Shown here: one piece after another, positions 13,401-28,400 of the stretch | Layout: each line of letters begins with the position of its first letter | Position numbering within the stretch: position 1 is the first letter of the stretch | From: Haliotis asinina | Lineage: Eukaryota > Mollusca > Gastropoda > Lepetellida > Haliotidae | Reading direction: 5' to 3' | Length of the DNA: 64,000 nt | Assembly: GCF_037392515.1 (NCBI RefSeq) | Contig: NC_090291.1 | Location: 19,756,001-19,820,000, forward strand | Position numbers and translations under genes: made by a program | The notes under the pieces: model-generated | What the model was told of the DNA's origin: nothing | Databases searched by the model: none | What the model saw: only the letters and a program-made list of their open reading frames with translations

Positions 13401-16400
13401 CCAGAACACTACTGTTGTATGCTTCAGTGATGCACTTGTACTGGGAAACAGGCTTGAGGAAGTCTGAACTTGGTCCTACGTAGTTTCAACAAGTTTGATC
13501 CAAAGACCTTCAAATACACCTTTTTAAGTCTTTGAACTATCATAGATATTTTGAAGGGGGTTAATTTCTAGGTAACATATTATTCAAACAGCAAAGAAAG
13601 AATGTTTTACATTCAACACACATCACTTTGCATACACACCTAGAACTAAAGTGAGTGAATTATGTTTTATACCACTATAGTAATATTCTGGCAATGGACT
13701 GCACCAGGAATTGACTTCACACATTGTGCCCATACATGGATAACTGGAACCGGGTCTTCGGCATGACGAGTGAACCACTAGGTTACTCCACCTACCTAAG
13801 GGAGTATGCAGATTTTGAAAAAAGGAGGATGCACATTATTGAGAAAAGGGGGTGTACGCTTCATTTTCACCCAAGTTTCAATGGTCATTTAACAAAATTT
13901 CCCCTCCCCCTCTGAATCCACCTATGCTACCCCTTAGAACTAAATGGCAAGTCTTAAATTCAAGAGTGAGGAACCCCTGATCAAATAAATTTCATTTGTT
14001 CCTGTTAGCCCAGGCAATTTGTTTGTTATTCTGTTCCACACCAAACAGTGTTCCAGGTACATGATGGCTTCCTGTAAATGATGGAGCCTCAAGCAGACAG
14101 CCCCACACTTGATACTGTGACCACAATTCATGTCAGAGGGACAAAGGACATAACTAACCAAGTCACATAGCATGAGCACCTGATCCAGTCAGTGATCAGG
14201 AACAGAATAGTTTGCTGGGGATTTATCACAACCTTATAATGGGAGTTTAACTAAAATGTTACAAGTTCTGATGAAGAGACAAGTATCTCTATGTCTGGCA
14301 ACGTTTCAGCTAACCCTGAATCCAATCTGAAGTTACAAATCTATTGTCTCAAGCCACAGTGAATGAGTTTTAAACTGCTTTTAGCAACATTCCAGATGGG
14401 GAACACCAGACATGGGCTTCACGCATTGCACCCATGTAGGGACCAAATTCCGGTTTGGGGCAAAGCAACTTTTACTAAGGCTAACCGTAACTCCCATTCT
14501 CTAACACTGCACTAAGGCTACCTTTGTGACTAACTTAGTGCTGTGTGCTTCGTGAAAGGAGGCACAGGGTCAACTTCCACAAAGACATTTCAGTCATTAC
14601 ACAATGATAACTCCTTTACATCAGCAATGACTTGAGAAACTTGTAGATCATTTAGTATAAAGTGGCCCTGGAATCTACATAGTCCACAGACACCGGATGC
14701 ATATGCTCATGCAATCAACCACCAATTTATGTAACCTGCTCACACTTACTTTCAACCCATGAAGATCCGTATACACTTGATCCTCACTAAGTCATGCTTG
14801 TCGTAAGAGGCAACTAACAGGATCATGTGATCAGGTTCGCTAACTTGGTTGACACATGTCATCATATCCCAAATGTGTAAGTCAATACTCATGTTGTTGA
14901 TTGTCTGGTCCAGACTTAATTATGTACAGACCACTTTTATATACCTGGAATATTGCTGAGTGGCTGCACTCACTTGCTCACTCACACTTACTGTCAAGGC
15001 TACTTACATATATAAAACTAATATACAACTATGTCCTAATTAATAAAGACTTTGATAAAACGTAATTCCTCCTTCTTGATCTTCAATCATTTGAGGTGAG
15101 TGAACGGGAGAACTATCACAATTTTCTTCTACCACAAACTTGGCAATAGAAATTGCAGCTATTAACCTCTCAAAAGCAGAAAAGTCGTCCAGTGCTGATT
15201 CAGTGACTACAGGGTGCAAGATTCACCTCCATAACCCAGAGCAGCCTGGCAGTTATGTCCTAGACATCCTGGCTGCCACCACTGCTGATCACATATTGAT
15301 TCCCTGCACTTCTAAGGCAATGATGCTGCACTTCTCAACAGCAGAGATCAATGCCAAGCATCACACAAGTCTTTAGCATTCACACACCCAAAAGCTTAAA
15401 AATTTTATATTTCTCTTCAAAATTTGTAATGACCTATTGGCTTGACCACTGAGAAACTGTCTAAAACCTGTCTCATGGTATCATTTTCAAAAAATATTAG
15501 TATCTTTATGTGCACTGTATTACCTTTCTATATACTCATGGAAACAAATAAGGGAACACACGAAAGTACATGTGTTCCTTTATTCTTTTCCAGGTTTATT
15601 CACAAGGTATGTATTGCAGTGTCAGTGAAATTCTGGAAATAAATAAAGGAACACTTGTACTTTCATGTGTTCCCTTATTTGTTTCCATGAGTATATTTAT
15701 ATATTCTATGCTTATTTTGTAAACAAATAAATTTTAGCTATTAAGTCAATTACTTGATACAAAGAAATTCTACTAGACACAGTCTCCAAGCACGTAGCTA
15801 AAATGATGTTGGAAACATTTGCAGACAAGGAGTAACTCTAAAAAATATATCATATTAATACAGATAAGTAACTACATTAAATCAGAGTGGAATTACACTA
15901 GTAGTTTGATCATGGCTTCTTTCATTCAGAGCTATAACATGACAGTAAGGGTTGGGTAGAAGACAGCCTATCTCCCTTACACGGAACAAACAAACTAAAA
16001 AAATGAGGCCAACTAAAGCCTAGAGTATTATCATCCAAGTCTAGATCCCGTCAGCTTGAAATGAAATTGAGAATGTTCTGAGCTGCTTTGTGACTTTATC
16101 AGTATTAAATATATTTTCAAACAAGACTCCTTTATCTCCGGGATTAAATCATATGTCAGAAAGGAAAGCAATTAAGAAAAAAATATATGCAGTCATTGAA
16201 AGTGCATTTACTGTCAGTTTTACACTGTTGAGTCACAATGCTCCCCATGGCATAGTTTCTGCATTCATCCATATACAGAGAGGATAAGAATAATGGCCGC
16301 ACATCACCAGGATGACAGGTCAAGTGTAACAGTGTCGAGGCAGCAGTGTCAGGCAAAAACGTAACTCCTGTAAGTAATATTCAACAGGTGAGGCCAAGGA

Positions 16401-19400
16401 GGGATGGCACAATGCCAAAACTGTAAACTATGTCAGCGTTATAAATAGCACAAGTCTCTAGGCAGGTTTCTTACAAGTAGAATCCACCTGGTAACTGTCC
16501 ATGAGTCACATCAAACACAAGTTGTCTGTATGTACATTCAGGGAGACATCACAAATAAGAGTCCTGTCCTTATCACAATGACCAAGCAACTTTCTACCCC
16601 CTCACTCAAAAGTGGAACTTCAATTTGTCCAATGAAATGTACAGGGTCACCATACAAAATAAACCTTATGGAGAAATATACTTTGGGGGATATTGATATT
16701 GATTATAACCATATAATTTCTAGGAAAAGCTGACAAACTCAACACATAATATTTACAAAAAAACATGTATATTTGTACATCTTTTTGTACATTGTTACTT
16801 AGAAATTACCTGGAGTAACTGTTGCATTTCCATGGAAATAAATCAGATTTTCAATCTCTTTCCTTATGCCATCCACCCATTGTGTACAAAAATTTTAATC
16901 ACGGAGATGAACAAACATACTTTCATCCAAGACGAAAATCTCTACCGTCACTGAATCAAATCATAATATCACCAAGACCACAAATGTTATTTCACTTCTT
17001 TCCCCAAAAGAAATCTAGTTGAACTTTTTTTGCTAATATTTAAAAGGGCTTGCTGATTGATCAATAACTGGAAATATTTTCAATGGAAAGAATTGGAAAG
17101 AATTATTAACAATCATTAGTACTAAAATTGTGTCATCGACAAAATGTTTCAGAAGTTATTGCAATTAAAAATAGTTTGGATTGGATTTTCACACACAACA
17201 TAGAAATTTAATCACTCTTCACTGGCTACCTCACAGTTATTTTAAGCATGCATGATTTTGCTGAATACAATCGTCGCCACTTCAGTGACAAGAAAAATGT
17301 TTATTCCTTCACATGCTGTAGCATTTTTTTTCTCAAATATACAACTGCAGTAATTATAACTGTCTTCACTGAATGCAAGTGTCACCACTTCATTCATTAT
17401 ATTTCTGGCAGTTTTTGGTTGTTGTTTTTTTTGCAGTTTTTTTAGTTCAGTAATATTCATCCTATGGGATCAATATTTAGTTAACAATTATCAGTCACTA
17501 CAACTGATATCAAAGCAAGCTGTAACATTCATGCTGAACACAATCATCGGATTAGACTGAAAATATTGAAAAGCATATCCATATAAAACATGGTTCATGT
17601 TGCTACAAAGTTTCTAATGTATATAATGTATAACAGATTGTGCAAGTCACAAGGAAAAGCTGTAAGTGGTATTGTTAAAACAGGAAGCAGAGACAGAAAG
17701 TGTTTTCACAAAGGTAGGTCACCAAAACAGCAGTTTCCACACCTCAAGACAAAGCATATACTGTATTTACAACCACTCTTGACTACTATAAGGACACATT
17801 TAAATTTCTTTGACGTCGGAAACAATTTCTTCACCACCATTGACAAATCAATAATAAAAATGTTAGCACCCCTCTGTCAAATTTCTAAAAGCCTTGGCTA
17901 CTTCTTATGGTAAATATGGTAAGAGATATGACACCCTGTTTCACTTAAGATTACATAATTTGCTAATGTCACTCCAATCTTCAAAAATGGCTTTGTCGTA
18001 AGTAATGTTCATTTCATGCAGTCAAAAATTCAAAGATGTTACAAAAAATGTACGAGTTGTCATTTTGTACAATTGTGTCACGGCAAGTAATTATAGCTGC
18101 CTAAGAGCAGTGCTATTTGAATCCTGATAAACCTACTCAGGAAGCCTCGTGTCCTGTTTGGTCAATTTTGGTGTCTGTATTTGAACAAAGGCTCTGTGGG
18201 TAAGTACTGCACTGCAAGAAGCTGAGCGAGATAGGGGGAAGGGCTGAGAATAAGTTTAATTGACGAAAAGGTGACGAGGACTGAATCACTGACAAAACAG
18301 TGGGATATTCATAAAAAAAAAGACTGCCACAAAGCTGTTGGATAACACTGTTCTTAAAGATGGATTTGTCATATTGTTAGGGGTATTTGGGGATTCTAGA
18401 TGTTGACGAATACACCTTGTCATTTAGAAAGTAAGTACAGTTTGACCAAGGCTGTTAGAGATATTCCAGCTGCATCACTGGGAAGCACCAGAATGGGCTT
18501 CACACAATGTACCCATTTGGGAAATTGAACCTGTGTCTTCAGCACAATGAGCAAACACTTTAACCACTAATCTATCCCAACCCCACCCTCAAATTAGATA
18601 GTAGTCAAATGCAATATATATATATTCTACTACTTGCTAGGGGTTGAGTCCTATGCAGGATTCAAACTCTCATTCTCAGTTTAAGGCACCTAATCTCCAG
18701 CACACAAAGTCAGCGATCTGATCCACTCAGTCACTGCGATTTCCACTGAAATGGAAGTCTGACAAATGGTACTTGGAATAGAAACAATCCATCCAGCTAT
18801 ATCATATATATATATAAAGCACATCACAGGTCCTGAGAATGCTACAATAGCACACTGAACAATGAAAAACTGAAAGGCTTCACAAAGCTCTTTATCTTTC
18901 CCCAGCCAGCCGGAAGGAGGATGGATGCAGCATTAGCACTAGATCTATATGAAAGTTTAATAAGCCTTGGCTTTATTCAACTCCTCTTTCAAACTGCCTC
19001 CTCTTGTTGCTACTAAAACCTACCCCAGTAAAGATCACATTCTTAAAGATCATCAGATTCAAACCTAATGGTAAATAATCCATAGGAGTCTTTCAACATT
19101 CAGTAACAGTCAGTTCACACATGGCCACCAATACAGACATAACTAAAATCAGACAATACATGTTTCTTTTAAACAAATCCACGTAGCATAACAAATCAAT
19201 TTTCCAAAAAGCAAATTCACATGTTGAATAAACAGAAATGAGCATAGCGCAAACTATTAAGTCCACAGCCTATTAGGTCTAATGGGGCAGTGGGGTAGCC
19301 TAGTAGTTAAAGTGTTTACACATCACGCTGAAGACCTAGTTCGACTCCCCACATGGGTATAATGTGTGAAGCTTATTTCTGGTGTTCCCCCAGTGTAAAA

Positions 19401-22400
19401 CTAAACTCACAAGCACTCACAAGGGCTACTAGACGATGTTACAATTTGTTGACAATAATGTCAGAAATACCCCAGAACAAAAATGACATCTGAAATATCT
19501 CTTGTTACATCATGAACTTACCAAACAGGCTTACTTTAAAAAAGCGATAATCACAGGATTGAAATCACGGTTACATGGTAAACTTGAGTTAACTAAACTA
19601 ACCCTATCAAGAGAGAAATAGTTACCTCACAGTTTTGTAATAAAGGAATGAGGTGTTCTGAGTACACACCTTTGCACTGAAAACTGCCATAGATGCAATA
19701 GGGTGTTGGAGTTTTTATGACTCACTGTACAACATCAAGGTTTTGCAGGATTTTCTATTACTTTGCTAAGTGTTTCATTGTTTCTTTCAGAGCAGATATG
19801 CACATTATTTTATCCATCAGTCCACATGATTAATGATGCATTCCAGGCTCTAAAGAAAAATACAGTTTAATAAACTTTACACACTTTTTTAAAATGTTGA
19901 TTATCAAGAAAGCAGTATACATGTAACTCATTGATATTGACATCTTGAACACATATTCAGACATGTAAAAAGTGATGTTACATCAAAGTCCTTGTCTCTT
20001 CTAAAACTAACTAATCTGTAAGCAAATATGAAGACAATTGGTGCAGTCAGCATGATTACATGACAATAACCCATTGTTCAAAAAATGTCAAACACAAACC
20101 ACAACAATATGTTTTACACAGATGCCATTTTGTTCCTCTTAACTGAAGACATTTCTTAAGTCCCTGTCACTAGCCTCTAATCCCACATTGTACAGCTGGG
20201 AAAGTGAATTACTAATTTCATCTTGAATTGTCTTGGGTACTCATAAAATCCAAAACTACGCTTTTTCTGAAATTAACGTACACATGTTGACAGTGTGCAA
20301 AATTGTTTCCAAATTCTGCCTGACAGTTACAAGCCCATTAAAATAACTGACAATAATTTCAACGCAGACATGGGTTTCATCAGCAAGCTGCTAATATGAT
20401 GAACATGTCCATCAGGACAAAATTTTACAAGGTTTGAAAGTGTATTGTAACATAACAAGTCAGCAAGCATGTCATGCTTACAAAATGACCTCATGAAAAT
20501 TCACAAGCCAGTCAGGCCTGTGACTGTAGATTTACTGGCCTGCATGGATGTTTATTAGCCAGAGGCTAACAGGCCAGTGTCTAATTTGCACATCAAAAGG
20601 TGACATCTCAAATTAGGGAAATATACAACAACTAAATGTATTATTTTGTGAATTTTGAGTGATGGTGGGGACAAAATCAAAGATAAGTTCTATGGTTAAT
20701 TTGAAGAATAACGTCCTTGGATTGTTTTCAAATGAATGATTTGCCTCAAAAACAAAACAAAAAATCTATCACTGGTATTCAAACTTATATCCATTTTCTA
20801 GGATTTCAAACAAGATAAATCCGAAACAAAACTAAATAACAAAAGATCATGCAGAGTTATGTTGTTAGATGCAGACTTTCAAAAATCTGGTTTTGACAGA
20901 CAAGATCAGCATCATTTTTTGATGAAAAACCACAGTAACTTAAAACTGAAATGTACATAATGAATGGCCAGTCCCATAAATACTGAACAGGAAAAGAGAC
21001 ACAATTCAATTTTTATGTCAAGTTTTCAAAACGAACACATGAACATGAACGATTTCGTTTTTCAGAAACGTACGTTTCTTTAGCTCTTCAGTATATATGT
21101 TTTGTGATTGCTGACTGAAGCGGCTCCTGCAAAGTTCTCCTGCTGCTTGATGCAGTCAAAAGATGACATAATATTCATCGTCTTATATGATATTTTGCTT
21201 TTTTAGGATCTGACATGTTTTTGTTTTACATGTTGTAGTTTCTGTGAAAACTATTTAAAAACATTAGTCAAGGACAAGGTACTGCGGGCCATAACTGCAT
21301 AACAATTGGACTTAGTAATGACTGAAACCTGTCCAGGGCAATGACATGTCTCCTTGGATACAGACAATGTGTCGAGTCACCTATTGTTTTCCAGAATTTC
21401 TGTGCAACCTTGTCAACTTGTTATCAGAAATCAATGATAAGGAGTCAAGCCACAATAAAAAGATGACTAGTTATCAGTGTGCTTATTCACAATCGACTAT
21501 GTGGCGCATATCAAACACTGCACAGTTGAAAAACAAACAGTTGAAAGATAAACAAAGACTGTGTTGGTAATCAATAGGGTTATATTGTGCAACTCAACAT
21601 AAACACTGTCAAAGCACTATCTTAATGTACTGCTATAATGTACCCGCTGTATTATTTGCTACATCCATCCACTGTCATTAAGACCTGTGTTTACCAACAA
21701 CTGCACTGTCTGACTCTATCTAACACTGTCTATGTAGATATTCCTATGTAGACACACTTGTCAAGAAACAATCTGAACTTGTATGAACAAACATTATGTA
21801 ACACAATCTGACCTTAAAAACCTATCCCTCAAATTGTTTCACAAACAATCAAAGTACTCTTAAACTCGGAATTATTCATCACACTGCTTATACTGAGACT
21901 AACAAACCCTAGTAGGTCACATCACCTAACCTTCACAACTGACCAATCAGAACACAGCAAACCAAATCGCGAAAGATGAGGTTCGTACATACCTTTTGAG
22001 TTTAAAACCTCAAAAAAGTTAGGCTGCATAAAAAAAAATTAAATGTTTCTCGGTCACATTTATTCAAAAGTGATGAGGGAGAAAGACATTTATATTTTCA
22101 TCTCTAAGAAATACAGCAGAATGACTTATTCCACAAACAGTTTGACCTATAAAACGTATCCTACAATCAGACTGACAGGCACTCTAGCAAATATTACCTA
22201 TAAAACTCAATCCACAAACAGTTTCACTCTGTCAAGCAGTTTGAGCTATAAAAAGAAAAACGTACTTCACAAACAGTTTGACTTATTAAACTTATCCTAC
22301 AATCAAACTGACAGACACTCTAGCAAATTTTACCAATAAAACTCAATCAACAAACAGTTTCACTCTGTCAAGTAGTCTGAGCTATAAAACTTAAGCTAAA

Positions 22401-25400
22401 ATCAGTCTGACAGACAGTCTAGCAGTTTGACCCATAGAACTTACTGGACCAACAGTTTAACACTCTAGCAGTTTGACTTATAAAATATATTCCCACACAC
22501 TGTTTGACAAACACTCTAGCAGTTTGACCTATAAAATTATGTGACTAAAGGTGTGACACTGTGACCAACATCACATGCTCCCCACTCATTCATCCTTGGT
22601 CAACATCATATGTTCCCCTTATAATTCAACAATGAATTCACTAATCCAACCACAAAGTTGACAAAGAAAACCTTTGCTTGGGAAAGTGGTCAAAAGGTCA
22701 TATTTAGAACAACTGTAGATATATTTGCCAGTAGGCTGTATTAGCATTTTGCGTTTCATTGTTAATTTGGGACGCATATCACAGTCAGTGAACACAGCTG
22801 GTATATCAGATCTATGAATAGTTGGGTAGGCATGACTCAAATACTTCTACAGTACTTCCCCTACTGATGTAATTACCCATCCCTTCATCCAATCCTGTTA
22901 ACAACAAAGGCCTGATAATGTACACAGAATGCTGTAAAAAATAAAAACATTCTTAAATCAAAATTAACCTTGTTCAACAAATGGACTTAATATAAACACT
23001 TTGCTTCAGATCATACGTTTAACAACATAATATATAATAAACACGGGTGTGACGGTTTTGTGAATACCACAATATAACATGACTCCAACCACTTGTGTGA
23101 AGCCGAAATGCCCTGTAGGGACTGTATTTGCTTTCCCTCAGTCAAACCCCGTTTATCCGGACGTTTTGGTTTCAGTCAAAAATCGTCATGATAGCGAGAC
23201 GTCCAGTTAACTGGATCAAACAAGTAAAACATGAAATTAAGTGTCACTAGTGTTTTGATGGCTAATTAATCAATTCACACCAAATGCCTTCCGATAGATT
23301 AAGAATGAAATCACACAGTCGTGCGGTAAACGGTATTGATGTGACACATACACATGCACGTTGCACACATCTCCAGATAACTGGATCATTTTTCAATGGA
23401 AATCTATGGGAATGGTTTGAAAATTCGCCGTGTGGGTCCGGAAGCTTGGGGTCCGGTTAACCGAGTACAACTAATGAACGTAAGTTTCGTTTCACATAAA
23501 ATCGTCCGGAAGGTGGGGTTTCCAGATGTGTAGGGTCCGAGTAAACGGGGTTTGACTGTAATTTAAATATACAAAAAGCAACATACAAAAGATATTCTAA
23601 AAATTGACAAGGAGCTGCAGATTATCCGTCTTGGCTTGAACATTTAAAAATCTTAACCATTAATCTTAATAATGAAGCATAAATATTCTGTAGTATACTG
23701 GCAATAAACAGTCTTGTAAAAATAATCTCTCATGTAAAATGAGGAACATTAATTCCCCATATAAGTATCAGGATCTGTCAGATTTTGAAATAATGTCAGA
23801 TACAAGCAAATATTTTCCTTGTGTTTAGTGATCCACCAAATTGATTTTTCACAATTTAACTTAATAGACAATTTTTACATCCAACCAAAATACCTCTTGC
23901 TGATTTCTGTCACACACAGACTATTACTTGAATCACTGGATGTGATAATCATGAAGATTAATGATTAACGTTTCAGTTTTTGAGCACTGACAGCACTCCT
24001 TCAGATTCAGGCTGATTATTTAACATATATTCTTATTGTGCCTGGTCTAGCCTAATCAGGCTAACTAATCACTAATCATGTGAATGATGTCATGTTGCTA
24101 ACTCCCTAGCACTACTGAAACAATGGAACCCTGAGCATAATAATTCTAATCAGCATCACATGGAAAAAATCAGTGGAAAGGAATCCAATCAGTTTCTTTC
24201 ACCTAAACAGATTTCTTCTGTCAAATAAGTCAACTCGTGTTTTGCACTTTTTGCCATGTCAGCATGCCAAGAACAAAGACTCAACAGCTGACACAGTCTT
24301 TCAAATTTCATGTCACCATTGATCATAGCTGTTCTCCATTTCATACCAAATTCCATGTTCATTCCATGTGACAAATACTAAATATATTCCAAAATCAATA
24401 ATCATATACAGGACATCCGTATCTCAAAACCAGCAGCTGAAACGTTACACACTGGTTAGAGAGTAACACATGCGGTATTGCACACTGTGGTTAGACAGAA
24501 ACTGCTGTCTGCAGCTGATACAAGAACACTGTCAGGGTAAGTGATGCAGGGTAGTCACTGTGCCAGTGATATGAGATCATGGCTTGGGTTGAGAAAAAAA
24601 CACATTCGGCATGATTCACGGTGTTTAGACATCGTTCAACCTGGATATGATTCTTGTTGTTAGTCATCATGAGGCTAAGACAGCCTCCCCACCTTTCTGG
24701 GTTCTTCCAAAACTGTGTAATCTATAAATGGTTCCATCTTATGAACTGGAAATACCTGCAGGCTAGTAGTAAGCATTTATGAGTGAGTGAGTGAGTGAGT
24801 GAGTGAGTGAGTGAGTGAGTGAGTGAGTGAGTGAGTGAGTGAGTGAGTGAGTGAGTGAGTGAGTGAGTGAGTGAGTGAGTGAGTGAGTGAGTGAGTGAGT
24901 GAGTGAGTGAGTTTGGTTTCATGTCACTTTGCAGAACATCATGCTGCTTGTCAGCTAATCGTGACCATGACACTAGATAATAAATAAAGTAGTGGTATAT
25001 TAAAGTATATTCTAAAATGATTTGTCAAGTCAACATTGCCCTAGCTCTCCAGAAATTAAGAACTGTTCTCGGCTTCATTTGGATTTAAAGACAAAAAGAC
25101 AGAGAGACAGACTGACAATGTTTGATGAAGCCCAGCATCACCATGGTGCTAAGACATAGCTTTAAACACAGCAAATATTGGACATGAAACTATGATTCTG
25201 ATATCAGTGTTCATGAACAGCGTCTGACCCTCTGACAAATGTGGCAGATTCACCAGTGGTCAGATAGAAATCACCAACCCGCCAGCCCCAGTATCATGAC
25301 TGAATATTTCACAATGTCTTTGTGTGAAGTTGTTATTTGCGGTGACACTTGTTTGCTGTTTAGAAATCTTAGGTTTGTTATTATATAAAGTTAATAATTT

Positions 25401-28400
25401 CAATGCCAGTTATAAGAAAAGTCAAATCTGAAATGTTTGTTTTACTTTATTCTGTGGGTCCTGTGAGTTTTCAGTGGGTCTGACACACATCTGAAACTTG
25501 AAGGACTCAATGTCCTGTTACTTTGAAAAACTATCTGAACACTGATATCTGATATGCATATCTACATCATTAAGATCAGTGATGATTATAAGCAACAGTT
25601 GAGACTCTTTTCAAGATATCACTCCAGAAACAAAGATGGCTTTACTTGACCTAAGGACTTGGTACCCAAGCTTATCAAAGTGACCAAGTACTTCAAGTGT
25701 GTGGCCCACTGACCTGTATTGTAAACAACATTTCTTCTTGGTATGATCAGTAAGATGATAGCTGAGAGCTGGTAATTCGAAGTGTTCCTCATCCAAGGCA
25801 CTCACAATTACAAACCACTGTGACATTTATCCCTTTTATGCCTTCCTTTGAAAAAAAACGTGGTCTCAGACAACTATTACCCCTAAACACAACACTACAT
25901 GAGTGAGTTAGTTTTACGCCACAATATTCCTATAATATCATGACAGAGGACACCAGAAATATCTAAATAATAACAATTGTTTAAAAGCAGAAGACTGCAC
26001 TAGAAACATGTTCCTACCGGTCTTATTTGCCACACAATTCTCAACATCTGAATCACAAAGGCAGTGAGAGAATAGCAAGTAATTTATCTTAGCATGTGTA
26101 TCACCGTATATCAGTACTGAAAATTCCATACTGTATATATTACTGTCACTAGAAAACACACAGTACACAAACATAATGTTCCAGCCCCTGTGACACCCCG
26201 AGTAAACAGTATCTCTGATTATTTCATTTTCAGCAAATTAACAAATACATTATTGATTAGTTTGCTTGTGCTACAGGTCAAAGATAATCATGAATATTGA
26301 CATTATTGACTCTCGTGTTATCTGACGCCTAATGGGTATTCTTCACATTTAATCAATCATAAAATCAAAGCATTAAGATGATGATGGTGACAAAGAACAA
26401 ACATGTCTTCATGATCAGAACCATGGAGTAAATTAGGCATATAAAGTTTAAAAACAGAAAGAATAACGTTTTAATAATATTTAAATGAAATGTTGCTTTT
26501 TGTATAATTCTTGTACAATATCACTGGCTATAACTAGTGCTGAAAATTACCATCAATCAAAAAGTCTTCGAGAAATATTCAGTTATGACTTTTCAGTTTG
26601 TGAAATGATTTTTCTAAGAAATAAACATGTTTTCAGGCCACAACATTGCAGATATGTTCCATCGGCAAGTGTTCCAAAAGCTAAAAAAAGTGTTCCAAAA
26701 TCATTTGTGTTCAATTATGAGAGAATGTGATTGATTGCTTGGTCATTGGTTCACTGCAACCAATCTTCGATTATTTCAATTAATCAGAATACCACTAGTT
26801 GTAACAAAAGACTGAAATAAAAAGAAATATAACAAACATTAAACATCAATACTTCCTATCAGAAGCGGCAGCATTAAATCAAAGATCCCCTCAAAACATA
26901 ACACCAGTGATATCTCACAGCTTAATGCTGCTGAATAAATGTAGTTTTACGCTCTTTTCAGCAATATTCCAGTATTATCATGGTGGGGGACAGCTGCGAA
27001 AGGTATTGCAGCCTTATACAAGACAATGGTTGATACCTGTTTCACATTCATCTATGATATCAAAATCTAGACAATGAGAAACATCTTTAATATGAAGAAA
27101 AGAATTTTTAATCACAATGATCTTTTCCCAGTATTTAATGTGTTCAATAAAAATGTGTACTTTAGGTCATGTTACACTGTGGGAGATGGCACTAATGATT
27201 TCAGGAGATCAGAAACACAGCCCAGATCATCCTGTGAATGACAATAAAGATATATCGAGAGCTGATACAACAGTCTCTGTTGACATCAACCCATGATTTG
27301 CCATCTGAATCTGGTAGTTATTGATCCTGAGAGGTGGGTTTCTGTCTGTCAGTAACAATGCCAAGACAGATAGTAGCACGTCATGTCCTCTGTAAGCATC
27401 AAACTATTGGAGAGTGGACGTTTGATTGCTGATGTCTGACAGCAACCTTTATCATGTGTTATCCTTAATGGTACTACTGACCATGTTATTTGGTTTACTG
27501 ACCATATTATATAGCTATTACTGACCATGTCAATCGGAGCTGCTCCGGTCATTTACCGTCATGTGTTTTAGACGGCTTGATCCTTATCAACAATATCAGT
27601 ATCTTGATTAACATCAGAATTTGGAAGAATTTCTTCTGTTGGGATGTACCTCCGATGATCAAATTCAAAACTGAAGGTGGTGCTAGAGTTTGAGATCTTT
27701 GATCGTATCTCAGGAAGTGTGGGTGAGTGAGTGAGATAAACTAGACTCATTACCAGGCAATATTTCGGCAATACAGAGACAAGAACAAGTTTATGTACTC
27801 AATAATGAGTCAACAGAACAAAGAAATATTTAAAAGCAAGTTTGTCTCATGATAGTATTTGAACCTTGGTGCAACCTACAGTCTAAAATTGTCCAGTGAC
27901 AGGGATCCCGTAAATTTCAATTTTCATGTTTAACTTTTAAAAGCAAGAGATGGAAACACACAACTGTGTATATGTGTCAAAGGCTGATCTAGTATATATC
28001 AGCTACTACCTTTAAAGAAATTGGAACAAAGATTTACCATTAGTTTGCCAGCCCTGTGACACAGAGTAACTAGACTTTAAGCACTTAATGATGATTATCC
28101 ATGGCAACAATAAAAATTGGCAGTAGTCATGTGGTCATTGCAAAAAGTCTACCATAGTTTATTGCAGACAGTTATTATTTTCAGGCTCTACAGTATTTCA
28201 TCATCAGAAAGGCAAGTGGACTAACACAGTCTGTTACTGCATCTTAACACCAGCTTATCAACTATTCGGTTTATACTTGGACATGATGACAATAATACAT
28301 GATGCACATTGAAAGAATATTGCTCTTGAAACCTGATCCAAGCCATCTGTACCAAAGTCCCTTTTCAAATACCATATTTCCTCTAATAAGCGCCTGGGCA

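Noticed and set aside
24722..24973. ORF with LTHS repeats
   Set aside because: Translation of the (GAGT)n microsatellite.
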